A stretch of DNA of 64,000 nucleotides from an uncultured Mucilaginibacter sp. Lineage in GTDB: Bacteria > Bacteroidota > Bacteroidia > Sphingobacteriales > Sphingobacteriaceae. The stretch is taken from contig CAJYJH010000008.1 of the NCBI GenBank assembly GCA_913775265.1, forward strand, positions 1 through 64,000, read 5' to 3'. The position numbers were made by a program, and so were the translations under genes. Shown in pieces: positions 1 through 9,055 of this stretch. The stretch's first letter is position 1, and every line of letters begins with the position of its first letter. A model generated the notes under the pieces. It made no database searches. It was not told where the DNA came from and saw nothing but the letters and a program-made list of their open reading frames with translations.

Positions 1-1
1 T

Positions 2-919
2 ATCTCTACGTCGATTTTTGTGCCTCTGCAGGATTTAGGCAATATCATCTTGCTCTACCGCGAAGAGGAAGCATCCCTATTGTTATTTGACCAACTGATG
101 CAAAAGCCTATTGAAGAGCGGCCTGAAGAACCTATCGAGATCGGTCCGTTAGAGAATTTAAAGTTTGACGAGGTAGTTTTTAAACACAAAACGGCACAGC
201 ATAATGCATTGGACGGAATTTCTTTCCAGGCCAGAAGGGGCGAGACCATTGCCTTTGTTGGGCCCTCGGGTTCGGGAAAATCTACCTTAGTAAAATTACT
301 GGTGGGATTGTACCGGCCGGTAGACGGTGAGATTTATTTCAACAACATCCCCTCAGCTGATATCCGGTATAATGAGTTGCGCCGGCAAATAGGTTTTGTT
401 ACGCAGGATACTCAGCTGTTTGCAGGTACCATTAAAGAAAACTTACTATTTGTGAAACCTGACGCTACTGATGAAGAAATGATGGAAGCTTTGCATAAGG
501 CCTCTTGTGACCAGCTACTCAGCCGCACTGATAAAGGCGTTTACACCGTATTGGGCGAGGGTGGATTAAAGCTGTCAGGTGGCGAAAAGCAACGCATCTC
601 GATAGCACGAGCACTCATCAGGCACCCCAAATTATTGATTTTTGATGAAGCAACTTCAGCGCTCGACTCTATCACCGAAGAAGTGATTACCGATACAGTA
701 CGGGCTATATCGGCCCGTCGCGAGCAGATTACTATATTAATCGCTCACCGCTTGAGTACAATTATGCATGCTGACCGCATTGTAGTACTCGAAAAAGGCA
801 AAATAGCTGAAACCGGAACTCACACAGAATTAGTTAATGCTAAAGGTTTGTACTATGCCATGTGGCGTCAGCAAATCGGAGAACGCCGCAAAGAAACGAC
901 TACATCAGAGTTTTCGTAG
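2..919 (+). CDS. ABC transporter, C-terminal ATPase part (5' partial)
   Basis: This is the nucleotide-binding domain of an exporter-type ABC transporter, which hydrolyses ATP to drive export across the inner membrane. The frame is open to the first base of the window, so the transmembrane half lies upstream and the GTG at 20 is not the real start. Counting from that GTG, the Walker A motif GPSGSGKST is at about 81-89, the Q-loop Gln at about 129, the signature LSGGEKQ at 185-191, Walker B LLIFDEATSAL at about 205-215 and the H-loop His at about 243. All catalytic elements are intact. The substrate cannot be told from this part; a lipid/drug exporter or a peptide exporter are both possible. 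It converges on the next gene with only 5 bases between stop codons. Confidence 0.9.
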   Translation: MSTSIFVPLQDLGNIILLYREEEASLLLFDQLMQKPIEERPEEPIEIGPLENLKFDEVVFKHKTAQHNALDGISFQARRGETIAFVGPSGSGKSTLVKLLVGLYRPVDGEIYFNNIPSADIRYNELRRQIGFVTQDTQLFAGTIKENLLFVKPDATDEEMMEALHKASCDQLLSRTDKGVYTVLGEGGLKLSGGEKQRISIARALIRHPKLLIFDEATSALDSITEEVITDTVRAISARREQITILIAHRLSTIMHADRIVVLEKGKIAETGTHTELVNAKGLYYAMWRQQIGERRKETTTSEFS

Positions 920-924
920 CGCTT

Positions 925-1956
925 TTATTTTCCTAATGCTTTACGTACAGCCGGCGCTACCTTCGTACCCAAAAGTTCTATGGCTTTTAACATTTGGCGA
1001 TGCGGTGTAAGACCGGTAACCAGTTGCGCTAAAAAGCGGGTGTTACCAAACAGTTCGTGCTGACCTAATATTTTATCAACAGCTTGTTGCACGCTACCTA
1101 CAACCAGCGGGCCATCTTGCCGTAAGTATTCAAACTGGGCTTTGCTCATCGGCGACCAGCCCCGGTCGCGACCTACGCGGTTCATCAGCGCTTCGTATGA
1201 TGGATAAAACTCATCAGCTGCCTCCTGGCTTTGCTCGGCAACATAAAACTGCGAACTGATGCCCAATTGTAGTTTACTTACATCGTGCCCCGCCTTTTGT
1301 GCCGCTTCGCGATAAGTATTAACAAAAGGTACGAAATGTTTAGGTGCACTGCCCAATATGGCAATCATCATAGGTAAACCCAATTTGCCGGCCCGCATGG
1401 CAGAAGCCGGTGTGCCGCCCACACCTAACCAAACAGGGATGGCCGATTGTAGCGGTCTTGGATAAATGCCCTGATTACGGATAGGGCTGCGAAACTTGCC
1501 TTGCCAGGTCACAACTTCCTGCTTGTTGATCTGCAAAAACATTTCCAGTTTTTCGGCGAACAGCGCATCATATTCATCCAGGTCATAGCCAAACAACGGG
1601 AACGACTCAATAAAAGAACCCCGTCCGGCAATCATTTCTACCCGTCCGCCCGAGATCAGGTCGGCCGTAGCAAAATTTTGAAACGTACGCACCGGATCAG
1701 CCGAGCTTAATACAGTTACCGAACTCGAAAGCCTGATTTTTTTGGTGACTGAAGCGGCTGCAGCTATCATAATTTCGGGCGCTGATATGACAAAATCGGG
1801 TCGGTGGTGTTCACCGAACGCATAAACGTCTAAACCAACTTCATCGGCCAGTTCAACTTCTTCCAGCAATTGCTGTACGCGTTGGTGTGCATGTATAGCA
1901 TTTCCGACTTTACCATCAGGTTGTACTTCTCCAAAGGTACTGATACCTATTTCCAT
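925..1956 (-). CDS. LLM-class flavin-dependent oxidoreductase
   Basis: A 343-residue protein of the bacterial-luciferase-like monooxygenase superfamily: a cytoplasmic TIM-barrel enzyme that uses reduced FMN or F420-type flavin. The N-terminus MEIGISTFGE followed by GEHHRPDF near residue 48 is typical of the group annotated as luciferase-like oxidoreductases of unknown substrate. The glycine-rich stretch IAGRGSF near 110 and WLGVGGTPAS near 177 match the flavin/phosphate-binding loops of the family. The length is normal. It stands alone between an ABC transporter and a helicase, so the context gives no substrate. No luxB-like partner is present, so light production is not implied. Confidence 0.85.
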   Translation of the reverse strand: MEIGISTFGEVQPDGKVGNAIHAHQRVQQLLEEVELADEVGLDVYAFGEHHRPDFVISAPEIMIAAAASVTKKIRLSSSVTVLSSADPVRTFQNFATADLISGGRVEMIAGRGSFIESFPLFGYDLDEYDALFAEKLEMFLQINKQEVVTWQGKFRSPIRNQGIYPRPLQSAIPVWLGVGGTPASAMRAGKLGLPMMIAILGSAPKHFVPFVNTYREAAQKAGHDVSKLQLGISSQFYVAEQSQEAADEFYPSYEALMNRVGRDRGWSPMSKAQFEYLRQDGPLVVGSVQQAVDKILGQHELFGNTRFLAQLVTGLTPHRQMLKAIELLGTKVAPAVRKALGK

Positions 1957-2090
1957 GTTTGCGTTTGGTTAAATTTCGATGTTCGATAAGATTATCTAAA
2001 CACCGGATTTTCAGTCAAAGCTATCACTTAAAATAGAATTGAGCACTAAGACAAAAAACTGTTCTACTCTTTAAAGCAAAAGTCAATAAT

Positions 2091-3620
2091 TTATGACGCC
2101 ATTTGCTGAACCTCGCGGCGACGCATAGCTCGTTGAATCAAGATATTGAGTTTGTTTTTATAATCCTCCTGTAACCATTCAGTATAGTTTTTAGTCACCT
2201 TGCCCAAGCACTTGGCATATTGCTTCACTCGCCATTCAATTTCTTTTTTTAGCTCCTGGGTAAGTGCTAAAGCTTCAGTGGTGGTCTGGCTATTTTCAAT
2301 ACACATCAATGCATGCTGCTTTACCGACTCACTCATCACTACTCGGGCCTTTTTGCCGCTATCAATAGCCTCTTGGTAGGCCTTCTGTATATCAAAAGAT
2401 AGCTGTAAACTATTAGGGAAACATGCCCTTAAATCAGCCGGAATATTATGCGCTTCGTAACTGGTTTGAGTGTGCATTCCCTCATAATAAGCTTCCGGAC
2501 TCTCAAAAACCGATTTCCAGTCAACCGCAGATTTCCATTCGCCAAAGCGGTCAGTATTGTTGCCTAAGTCAATAATATTGAAGGTCTTTTTCTGCGGTAA
2601 CCTTCTGGAACCGCGACCAATCATTTGATGATAAAGGGTAATAGATGTAGTGGCACGGTTCAGAATTATTGTTTGGATAGAAGGTTCGTCAAAACCGGTA
2701 GTCAGGATGGATACTGAGGTGAGAATAGCCCCCTTCGTTTTTTTGAACCATTTTAGTATCTCCGCCCGATCAACTGCGGAGGTATAATTGTCTAAATGTT
2801 TGATGGCGTACCCAGCTTCTTCAAAATAGTGGCAAACCGCTTTAGAGGTAAAAATGCCGTTATTAAAAATTAACGTCTTTTTGTTTTTAGAATGCTCCTC
2901 ATAAGCGTGTAAAAGCAATTCGAGCATAGCCGGTGAAGAGTATAATTCATCTGATGTGCTTACGGTAAAATCGCCATGTATGCCGGTTTTTAGTGAATTG
3001 AGTTCTACATCATACCGCCAGCTCACTGGTTTGGCCAGATAACCTTGTTGAATTAACGACTCAATGCTTTCGCCAACAATCAACTCATCATAATTTTTGC
3101 GCATGGGCAAATTAATGTCGGAGCTGAATGGGGTAGCAGTTACACCCAAAATAGTGGCATTGCTAAACTTACCTAATAACTTATGAAACGAGTTGTGGTG
3201 CGCTTCATCAATAATTACCAAGCCAATTTCATCTGTGCTGATGATGCCGTCTTTAATCCGGTTTTTCAGCGTTTCAACCATGGCTACAAAACAGGAATAA
3301 GCTTCGCGCTTGTTCAGTTGTTTTACAGCACTTACAATGGCTTTATTTTTTACCCCCAACGTTTTTAATCGCATTGAGGTTTGGTTACATAGTTCTTGTC
3401 GGTGGGTAAGGATAATGACCTTTTGGTTGTATTGCTGTATAAAACGCTTGGCGATTTCAGAAAATATAGTGGTTTTGCCTCCGCCGGTGGGCAATTGGTA
3501 TAATAGCCGTTTCTTGTCCGATGATTGCGCCATGCGCTCAAACAAAGTATTAATGTCGGCTTCCTGGTAAGGGTAAAGTTTCAGGGTATTTTGGGTTGCG
3601 ATATTCTCACTATTCATCAA
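2091..3620 (-). CDS. DEAD/DEAH-box helicase (superfamily II, restriction-type)
   Basis: A 509-residue SF2 helicase/translocase. Motif I is QLPTGGGKTT (about 42-51), motif II is IIDEAHH (about 136-142), motif III is VTATP, and motif VI is QMIGRGSRR. The order and spacing match the ResIII/SSL2-like group (the helicase part of type III restriction enzymes and related repair proteins). A C-terminal region of about 110 residues after the second RecA lobe is helical and not recognised; no nuclease motif was seen there. There is no methyltransferase next to it, so it is not a complete restriction system in this window. Role inferred: nucleic acid unwinding or translocation, possibly repair or defence. 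Confidence 0.85.
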   Translation of the reverse strand: MMNSENIATQNTLKLYPYQEADINTLFERMAQSSDKKRLLYQLPTGGGKTTIFSEIAKRFIQQYNQKVIILTHRQELCNQTSMRLKTLGVKNKAIVSAVKQLNKREAYSCFVAMVETLKNRIKDGIISTDEIGLVIIDEAHHNSFHKLLGKFSNATILGVTATPFSSDINLPMRKNYDELIVGESIESLIQQGYLAKPVSWRYDVELNSLKTGIHGDFTVSTSDELYSSPAMLELLLHAYEEHSKNKKTLIFNNGIFTSKAVCHYFEEAGYAIKHLDNYTSAVDRAEILKWFKKTKGAILTSVSILTTGFDEPSIQTIILNRATTSITLYHQMIGRGSRRLPQKKTFNIIDLGNNTDRFGEWKSAVDWKSVFESPEAYYEGMHTQTSYEAHNIPADLRACFPNSLQLSFDIQKAYQEAIDSGKKARVVMSESVKQHALMCIENSQTTTEALALTQELKKEIEWRVKQYAKCLGKVTKNYTEWLQEDYKNKLNILIQRAMRRREVQQMAS

Positions 3621-3757
3621 TAAGAAAACCGGAAGTTGATACTTAGGTTTTGCAAAGCCAGCTGCGAAAATTTAAACGGCTTATAGTGAGGCTTTAACTT
3701 TTCTCTTAACCTAAATAATGGGTAAGCTTTTAGATTGTTGGAAGAATGCTTAAAAAA

Positions 3758-3791
3758 ACAGGCCCATGCTGTTTGCTTAGCATGGGCCTGT
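3758..3791 (-). terminator. Intrinsic terminator of the Rrf2/NAD(P)-binding operon
   Basis: A perfect 13-bp stem (3758-3770 with 3779-3791, GC-rich core GGCCCATGC) and an 8-base loop. Read on the minus strand it is followed by a run of T. It lies just past the stop codon at 3812. Confidence 0.85.
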
Positions 3792-3811
3792 CAATTAAAA
3801 CAACCAAGCGC

Positions 3812-4456
3812 TTAATAACCTACGGTAAAGCGAGCCTTTACAAACTGATTATTTTCAACTTCGTCAATCAAGGCAACGGCCAGGTCATCAACAGAAATAT
3901 CACTTTTGCCGGCCTCATTAAATACAGGCTGTTCAGTAGCTGTGCGGAAAGTACCGGTACGGCTGCCTGGATGCAGGTTAATGGCCGGACTTAAAAAAGT
4001 CCAGTCAAGTTCTTGCTCTTGGCGTAGTTCATATAGATAGTCTCGTGCTGCGGTAGCTCCTGGTTTGTAAGCGGCTGGAAAATCAGGTGTATCCACCAAT
4101 TGCACGCCGGGTGCAATTTCGAGACTACCTGCACCGCCAACAAATATAAAGCGTTTAATGCCGGCTTTTTTGGTGGCTTGTTGTATAGCACGTGATCCTC
4201 TCAAAAAATCGTTGTACAGATGTGGATTTGTCCAACCGGCGTTGAAGGTACTAATCACAGCATCATGACCTACCAGCAGGTTGGCCAGAATATCGGCATT
4301 GTAAACATCGGCCGATTGTTTAACTAAATGTTCGTTTTCAAGGTCAAGTTTTTCGGGCTGACGGGCAAACGCGGTGACCTCATGTCCGCGGTTTAAGGCT
4401 TCGGCTGCTACTTTAGGGCCTACAAAACCAGTGGCTCCGATAATTGCTATTTTCAT
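3812..4456 (-). CDS. NAD(P)-binding oxidoreductase (NmrA/YwnB-like)
   Basis: A 214-residue atypical short-chain dehydrogenase-like protein. The N-terminal Rossmann motif is IIGATGFVG (GxxGxxG at residues 7-13), followed by a basic residue run suited to NADP(H). The family (NAD(P)H-binding, PF13460 type) includes quinone reductases and redox-sensing proteins, and a catalytic Tyr-Lys pair is not obvious. It lies 25 bases after an Rrf2 regulator on the same strand and ends in a strong terminator, so the two form a two-gene unit. A redox or stress role under Rrf2 control is inferred from this pairing. Confidence 0.85.
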   Translation of the reverse strand: MKIAIIGATGFVGPKVAAEALNRGHEVTAFARQPEKLDLENEHLVKQSADVYNADILANLLVGHDAVISTFNAGWTNPHLYNDFLRGSRAIQQATKKAGIKRFIFVGGAGSLEIAPGVQLVDTPDFPAAYKPGATAARDYLYELRQEQELDWTFLSPAINLHPGSRTGTFRTATEQPVFNEAGKSDISVDDLAVALIDEVENNQFVKARFTVGY

Positions 4457-4481
4457 ATTTTGATGATTGATGGTTTAAAAA

Positions 4482-4889
4482 TTATTTGAATTGATTATAA
4501 AATTGTTTTAGCGTTTGCTGGCCTAAATGATCTGTTACCAGATGTATAAGCTGCGTATTAAGCGCATACATGTGTTGATCAATCTGCTGGCCAATTGGGC
4601 AAGCTGGGTTAGGCACGTTGCGGGCTTTGCCCAGCAATGGAGATTGCTCTACAGCCTTATATATATCGGCAATACTGATTTGCTGTGCCGGTTTGGCTAA
4701 CATATAACCGCCCGTATTTCCCTCTTTACTTTTTACAAAGCCAGCCTTGCGTAAATTGCTCAACTCTTTACGTACCAATACCGGATTGACGTTAATACTG
4801 CCGGCCATGTATTCTGATGATAAGCTTTCATCGCCGGCCGAATGAAGCAGCGTTAATATATGTACAGCAATTTGAAAGCGTCCGTTCAT
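4482..4889 (-). CDS. Rrf2-family transcriptional regulator
   Basis: A 135-residue Rrf2-type winged-helix protein. Residues 1-65 form the DNA-binding domain (the VRKELSNLRKAGFVKSKEG stretch at about 39-57 and the wing GNTGGYML). The dimerisation helix follows, with AVEQSPLLG near 79. Iron-sulphur Rrf2 proteins such as IscR and NsrR carry three conserved cysteines; only one (C97 in the NPACPIG stretch) is visible here, so a [Fe-S] cluster is unlikely and single-thiol or ligand sensing is more probable (inference). It is upstream of and co-directional with the NAD(P)-binding gene, its likely target. Confidence 0.9.
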   Translation of the reverse strand: MNGRFQIAVHILTLLHSAGDESLSSEYMAGSINVNPVLVRKELSNLRKAGFVKSKEGNTGGYMLAKPAQQISIADIYKAVEQSPLLGKARNVPNPACPIGQQIDQHMYALNTQLIHLVTDHLGQQTLKQFYNQFK

Positions 4890-4910
4890 CTGTAATTATT
4901 TTTGTTACAG
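4890..4910. promoter_or_regulatory. Candidate Rrf2 operator (inverted repeat)
   Basis: CTGTAA-N9-TTACAG is a perfect 6-bp inverted repeat that abuts the Rrf2 start codon (4887-4889). Its position is typical of an autoregulatory operator. A plus-strand TATTTTTG box (4897-4904) sits inside the spacer but is distant from the next plus-strand gene. Binding by Rrf2 is inferred from position only. Confidence 0.45.
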
Positions 4911-5086
4911 TACAATAGTCGCGCTTTTTAGCGTCTATTCAAAGTTTTTGTTTGGGTATAACGCAAACACTAAAATACTTCGGTTAATTTGACTGTAGAT
5001 TCAATTAGGTCGTGTATAAGTTTTGTTACAGGTTAAAAGAATTTTTCTTTATTTTGTAGCCAATTGCTCAATTGTTAATATTTTAA

Positions 5087-6442
5087 ATGAAGGTACACTT
5101 TATAGCCATTGGTGGCAGTGCTATGCATAACCTGGCTATTGCTTTACATAAAAAAGGTTTCGAGGTAACAGGGTCAGACGACGTTATTTTTGAACCTTCT
5201 GTATCCAGACTGGCTAAACACGGTTTATTGCCGAAAGAATATGGCTGGTATCCCGACAAAATAACCTCCGACTTGGATGCCGTTATTTTAGGCATGCACG
5301 CCCGGCCGGATAATCCCGAGCTGTTAGCTGCGCAGCAGGCCGGTTTAAAAACATACTCTTATCCCGAATATATTTATGAGCAGTCAAAGGATAAACTAAG
5401 GGTAGTGATTGGCGGCAGTCACGGTAAAACAAGTATCACCTCTATGATACTGCACGCCCTTCAGTCTGCAGGTAAAGCGTTCGACTATCTGGTAGGGGCA
5501 CAGCTTGACGGATTTGATACGATGGTTGGTTTGAGCGACGCGCCGTTGATGATTATTGAAGGGGATGAATACTTGTCATCGCCGATTGACCGGCGCCCTA
5601 AATTTCATCTTTACCGCGCAAACCTGGCGGTAATAAGTGGTATCGCTTGGGACCATATCAACGTATTCCCGACCTTTGAAAATTACATTGAACAGTTTGC
5701 AAAATTTATCGGTACCATGGAACCTAATGGTACTTTATTTTACGCCGGTAACGACGAGGTGTTGAAAAAGGTAATCGCAGATGATGATTCTACCATCCAG
5801 AAGTTTGCCTACAACGCACCTGCATACCAGGTAAACGATGGTATTACTTCGGTGCTGATTGATGGTAGTGAATATGAGTTGCAAATATTTGGAGAGCATA
5901 ACCTGTTTAACCTCGAAGCTGCCCGAAATATATGTAACCAATTGGGCATTGCTACTAACGATTTTTACAATAGCATGCGCACTTTTAAGGGTGCAGCCCG
6001 GCGGTTGGAGTTATTAGGAAAAGGTTATAGTACCAATATATATAAAGATTTTGCACACTCACCTTCAAAGTTAAAAGCTACTATACATGCAGTTAAAACT
6101 CAGTTTCCTGAGCGTAAACTGGTAGCATGCATGGAGTTACATACTTTTAGTAGCTTGAACAAAAATTTCTTGGGAGAATATGCGGGATGCATGGATGAAG
6201 CGGATACGGCAATAATTTTTATCCATTCAGAAACTTTTTTTCATAAAAAGATGCAACCTTACGAAGAAAGTTTCGTAAGAAGTACAATCAAGAGGCAAGA
6301 CCTAATTTACTTTGACCAGCCCGAAAAGCTAAAAGAGTACTTAGAGCAGCAAAAGCTAACTGGAACAAACTTATTATTAATGAGTTCGGGAAATTTTGGC
6401 GGTCTTGACTTAACAGCATTAACAGAAAAAGTATTGAGCTAA
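5087..6442 (+). CDS. mpl: UDP-N-acetylmuramate:tripeptide ligase (Mpl)
   Basis: A 451-residue Mur ligase of the Mpl branch, which reattaches the recycled tripeptide L-Ala-gamma-D-Glu-meso-Dap to UDP-MurNAc in peptidoglycan recycling in the cytoplasm. The N-terminus VHFIAIGGSAMHNLA and the ATP-binding loop GGSHGKTS (about 109-116) are visible. Later come EGDEYLSS and the C-terminal ligase domain with FAHSPSK. The HSP-type motif and the absence of a MurC-type DHxHHPT context favour Mpl over MurC. The length is normal for Mpl. The gene stands alone, with a small HTH gene 86 bases downstream on the same strand. Confidence 0.85.
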   Translation: MKVHFIAIGGSAMHNLAIALHKKGFEVTGSDDVIFEPSVSRLAKHGLLPKEYGWYPDKITSDLDAVILGMHARPDNPELLAAQQAGLKTYSYPEYIYEQSKDKLRVVIGGSHGKTSITSMILHALQSAGKAFDYLVGAQLDGFDTMVGLSDAPLMIIEGDEYLSSPIDRRPKFHLYRANLAVISGIAWDHINVFPTFENYIEQFAKFIGTMEPNGTLFYAGNDEVLKKVIADDDSTIQKFAYNAPAYQVNDGITSVLIDGSEYELQIFGEHNLFNLEAARNICNQLGIATNDFYNSMRTFKGAARRLELLGKGYSTNIYKDFAHSPSKLKATIHAVKTQFPERKLVACMELHTFSSLNKNFLGEYAGCMDEADTAIIFIHSETFFHKKMQPYEESFVRSTIKRQDLIYFDQPEKLKEYLEQQKLTGTNLLLMSSGNFGGLDLTALTEKVLS

Positions 6443-6528
6443 CAAACTCAGGTTTTTAAAAAATAAAAATTATAGTATATCTTTATTTAACTATTGCGAA
6501 ATCCCTATTCTAAATATTCGAAAATAAA

Positions 6529-6870
6529 ATGAAAACACTCGGCAAAAAAATTAGATTATTAAGACATCAAAAAGGTTGGAGTCAGGAAGACGTCGCCAAG
6601 CGATTGGACATCTCGATCCCTGCATTTTCAAAAATTGAAACAGGCATTACCGACATCAACTTATCAAGGTTAGAACAGATATCTAATTTGTTTGATATGT
6701 CGGTGGTTCAGTTACTTACGTTTAACGATGCAGAGTACGAACAGAAGTATGTTAATGAATTGGAGAACGTTAACAAGAAGTTGATGGATAGGGAAACTGA
6801 AGTTATTGACCTCCAGAAAAAAGTAATTGAATTATTTGAAGAACTTCGACAAAACAAAGTGAGTGCATAA
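6529..6870 (+). CDS. XRE-type helix-turn-helix regulator with coiled-coil tail
   Basis: A 113-residue protein. Residues 1-62 form a Cro/CI helix-turn-helix domain (KIRLLRHQKGWSQEDVAKRL, then ISIPAFSKIETG). Residues 68-108 are a heptad-rich helix (NELENVNKKLMDRETEVIDL and on), likely a dimerising coiled coil. Small single-domain XRE regulators with a coiled-coil tail are common in Sphingobacteriaceae, and their targets are mostly unknown. It is followed by a strong terminator. The gap to mpl is 86 bases, so co-transcription with mpl is possible. Confidence 0.85.
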   Translation: MKTLGKKIRLLRHQKGWSQEDVAKRLDISIPAFSKIETGITDINLSRLEQISNLFDMSVVQLLTFNDAEYEQKYVNELENVNKKLMDRETEVIDLQKKVIELFEELRQNKVSA

Positions 6871-6875
6871 ATTTG

Positions 6876-6909
6876 AAAGCCGGTAAGTTGTACGCTTACC
6901 GGCTTTTTT
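6876..6909 (+). terminator. Intrinsic terminator after the HTH gene
   Basis: A 12-bp stem (6876-6887 with 6895-6906, core GCCGGTAAG) with a 7-base loop and a T run. Confidence 0.85.
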
Positions 6910-6982
6910 ATTTATCAGCTTGATATATAATTGTTTTAAGTATAATAGTTAATCTATACTTAAATATTGTCTTTGTTTTTAA

Positions 6983-8104
6983 CTATTTAAAAATGTAACG
7001 CATGGTGGCGTGTTTTTTTCCTAATACACCACCCATTGCTTCATGCAAGGCAAGCATTTTATCGTTAAAGTCGCCTACCCACGAAAGTTCCATTTCATCA
7101 TATTGTTTGAGCGGCAACACGTATTCTTTGAGCTTGATAAACAGCACCGATTCCAGCCCATGTTTTTGGAACTTGGTTTTAGTGCCCATTACTACGGCCC
7201 GCATGCGGTTCACACCTTTCCAACGGTAGTACAAAAATTTAAGTTTGCCAATCAGATCGAGCTTTCCGTTTAAAGTTTTGATCATCTGGTTTGCATCTGG
7301 TAATACCACTACAAAAGCTGCCGGCTCGTTATCAACATAAGCAAACCAGATAAGGCTAGGGTCCATAATGGCCTTCATTTTTCTGAACGTCTCAAAGATG
7401 GTTGCTTTTTGTATAGGCACAAAATTTTCAAAGTCTTTCCAGGCATCATTATAAATCTCCATAAAATCAGTTGCAAACTGCTCTATTTCTGATGTTTTAA
7501 GATGCTTAAAGGTATAACCCGGTTTTTGCGCAACCCAATTAGCAATCTTAGTAAACCGTTCGGGAAAGGGTTTATGAGCACTTATATGATTGGTAATTTG
7601 TTCATATAAAGTAGTAAATCCGTAATCTTCAAAAAATTTTTTATAGTAAGGCGGATTATAATTCATACCGTATGACTGCGGCATAAAACCTTCAACCAAA
7701 AGGCCCCAAAACATATCGTTCTCGCCAAAATTAATAGGCCCATCCATGGCTTGCATGCCTTGTTGCTTTAACCAATCCAGAGCGATGTTAAACAATAAAA
7801 ACGCCGCCTTTTCATTATTTATACATTCAAAAAAGCCAATACCTCCTGTAGGTTGCTCGTACTTATACGCCTTTTTTTCGTTGATGAACGCAGCTATACG
7901 CCCGGCCGGTTTGCCATCCTCATCAGTTAAAATCCAACGTTTAGCTTTACCAAAGCTAAAAAACACATTTCGTTTAGGGTCAAACACAGCTTCAATATCG
8001 TTATCCAAAGGGCAAATCCAGTTTGGGTCTTCCCGATAGATAAAACGGGCCGTATCCAGGAAAGCTTTGCTGGTGTTTTTATCAGTAACTTCGGTAATCG
8101 TCAT
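6983..8104 (-). CDS. GNAT-superfamily acyltransferase-like protein (about 42 kDa)
   Basis: A 373-residue cytoplasmic protein. The N-terminal part (TARFIYREDPNWICPLD, then KPAGRIAAFIN) and the C-terminal part (ELSWVGDFNDKMLALHEAMG, then KHATMRYIF) look like the two halves of a GNAT fold. Proteins of this size and pattern are conserved in Bacteroidota and usually annotated as GNAT-type proteins without a known substrate. Resemblance to the acyl-acceptor-binding GNATs of lipid or N-acyl amino acid synthesis is possible but not shown. It has its own start just downstream of the terminator of the acidic small gene. Confidence 0.6.
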   Translation of the reverse strand: MTITEVTDKNTSKAFLDTARFIYREDPNWICPLDNDIEAVFDPKRNVFFSFGKAKRWILTDEDGKPAGRIAAFINEKKAYKYEQPTGGIGFFECINNEKAAFLLFNIALDWLKQQGMQAMDGPINFGENDMFWGLLVEGFMPQSYGMNYNPPYYKKFFEDYGFTTLYEQITNHISAHKPFPERFTKIANWVAQKPGYTFKHLKTSEIEQFATDFMEIYNDAWKDFENFVPIQKATIFETFRKMKAIMDPSLIWFAYVDNEPAAFVVVLPDANQMIKTLNGKLDLIGKLKFLYYRWKGVNRMRAVVMGTKTKFQKHGLESVLFIKLKEYVLPLKQYDEMELSWVGDFNDKMLALHEAMGGVLGKKHATMRYIFK

Positions 8105-8130
8105 GTTGATGTGCTGGCAGATAATAAAAA

Positions 8131-8153
8131 AGCATCCGGCACAACCGGATGCT
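8131..8153 (-). terminator. Intrinsic terminator after the acidic small protein gene
   Basis: A 9-bp stem (AGCATCCGG with CCGGATGCT) followed on the minus strand by a T run (8125-8130). Confidence 0.75.
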
Positions 8154-8181
8154 ACACAAAAATATCAGTTATTATACAAAA

Positions 8182-8376
8182 TTAATAATCGTCGTCTTCG
8201 TCATCGTAACTGGCACCATCGTAATCTAAGTCATCCAACGACTCGTCTTCAAAGTCGTCATCAAAATCATCATCGTTAAATTTTTTTTGCTCAGCCGGGT
8301 TGGCCGCTGCTTTGTTAGCCGAGGCACCATTAGGAGTGCTTCTGGAAGCTGTTGTTTTTGGCGTTTGCATAGTCAT
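8182..8376 (-). CDS. Small Asp-rich acidic protein
   Basis: A 64-residue protein with a Ser/Thr/Ala-rich N-terminal half and an Asp/Glu-dominated C-terminal half (DDDFDDDFEDESLDDLDYD). There is no signal peptide and no known domain. A longer Asp-rich protein is encoded at 28429-29022. It has its own terminator, which supports a real gene. Function unknown; low-complexity acidic tails can bind cations or basic partners (inference). Confidence 0.65.
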   Translation of the reverse strand: MTMQTPKTTASRSTPNGASANKAAANPAEQKKFNDDDFDDDFEDESLDDLDYDGASYDDEDDDY

Positions 8377-8490
8377 TTTTTTAAGTGGTAACTACAGTTT
8401 ATTAAACTTTGGCCGGTATCAATAGTATTGGCGTTTGTTACTATTTCAAAAATAATTAAAAATCGTTGCAGATAAAACGCAGTAAAAAAA

Positions 8491-9051
8491 TTATTCCTGT
8501 TGATTTCCAATAGCATTTTCGTTTTTGCTCAGCTCGTTTAAAGAAGGCATGTCTTTAATACTATTGATGCCCATGTAATCTGCAAATAAATTGCTGGTAG
8601 CATATAGAATAGGCTTACCAATGGTTTCGGCCCTGCCAGTTATGGCAATCAAATCTTTTTCGAGCAGTTTTTGAATGGAGTAGTCGCAGTTTACACCTCT
8701 TATTTGTTCAATTTCAACCTTTGTTACAGGTTGTTTGTAAGCAATAATGGCTAAGGTTTCGAGCGCTGCCTGACTCAATTTCTTTTTTGAACGTTGCAGC
8801 TGTAGTTGGCTGATTACGGCATGATAGGTCTTTTTGGTTAAAAATTGATAGCCGTTATTGATGTTAACCAATTCTATAGCCAACGTAGAATTTTGGTATT
8901 TCAACTCAATTTTTCGCAGCATATCGATTACTTCTTCCGCGTCAATATCAGTGTGCAGCGCAGCCTGAAGGCAGTAAATAATCTCTTCTAAACGGATGCT
9001 TTGTTCGGATGCAAAAATTAAAGCTTCAACATGTTGTTCAAGGTTGCTCAC
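8491..9051 (-). CDS. scpB: Segregation and condensation protein B
   Basis: A 186-residue ScpB, the kleisin-binding subunit of the SMC-ScpA-ScpB condensin that organises and segregates the chromosome. Two winged-helix domains are visible: the first opens with VEALIFASEQSI, the second carries LETLAIIAYKQPVTKVEIE and IRGVNCDYSIQKLLEKDLI, the most conserved ScpB signature. Length is normal. A -7 box lies only about 5 bases before the ATG, suggesting a leaderless or near-leaderless message. scpA is not adjacent. Confidence 0.93.
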   Translation of the reverse strand: MSNLEQHVEALIFASEQSIRLEEIIYCLQAALHTDIDAEEVIDMLRKIELKYQNSTLAIELVNINNGYQFLTKKTYHAVISQLQLQRSKKKLSQAALETLAIIAYKQPVTKVEIEQIRGVNCDYSIQKLLEKDLIAITGRAETIGKPILYATSNLFADYMGINSIKDMPSLNELSKNENAIGNQQE

Positions 9052-9055
9052 AAAA

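Noticed and set aside
2091..3620. Type III restriction system or other complete defence system
   Set aside because: There is no methyltransferase or other partner gene next to the helicase.
5087..6442. Annotation as MurC
   Set aside because: The motif set and the stand-alone position, outside a dcw cluster, fit Mpl better.
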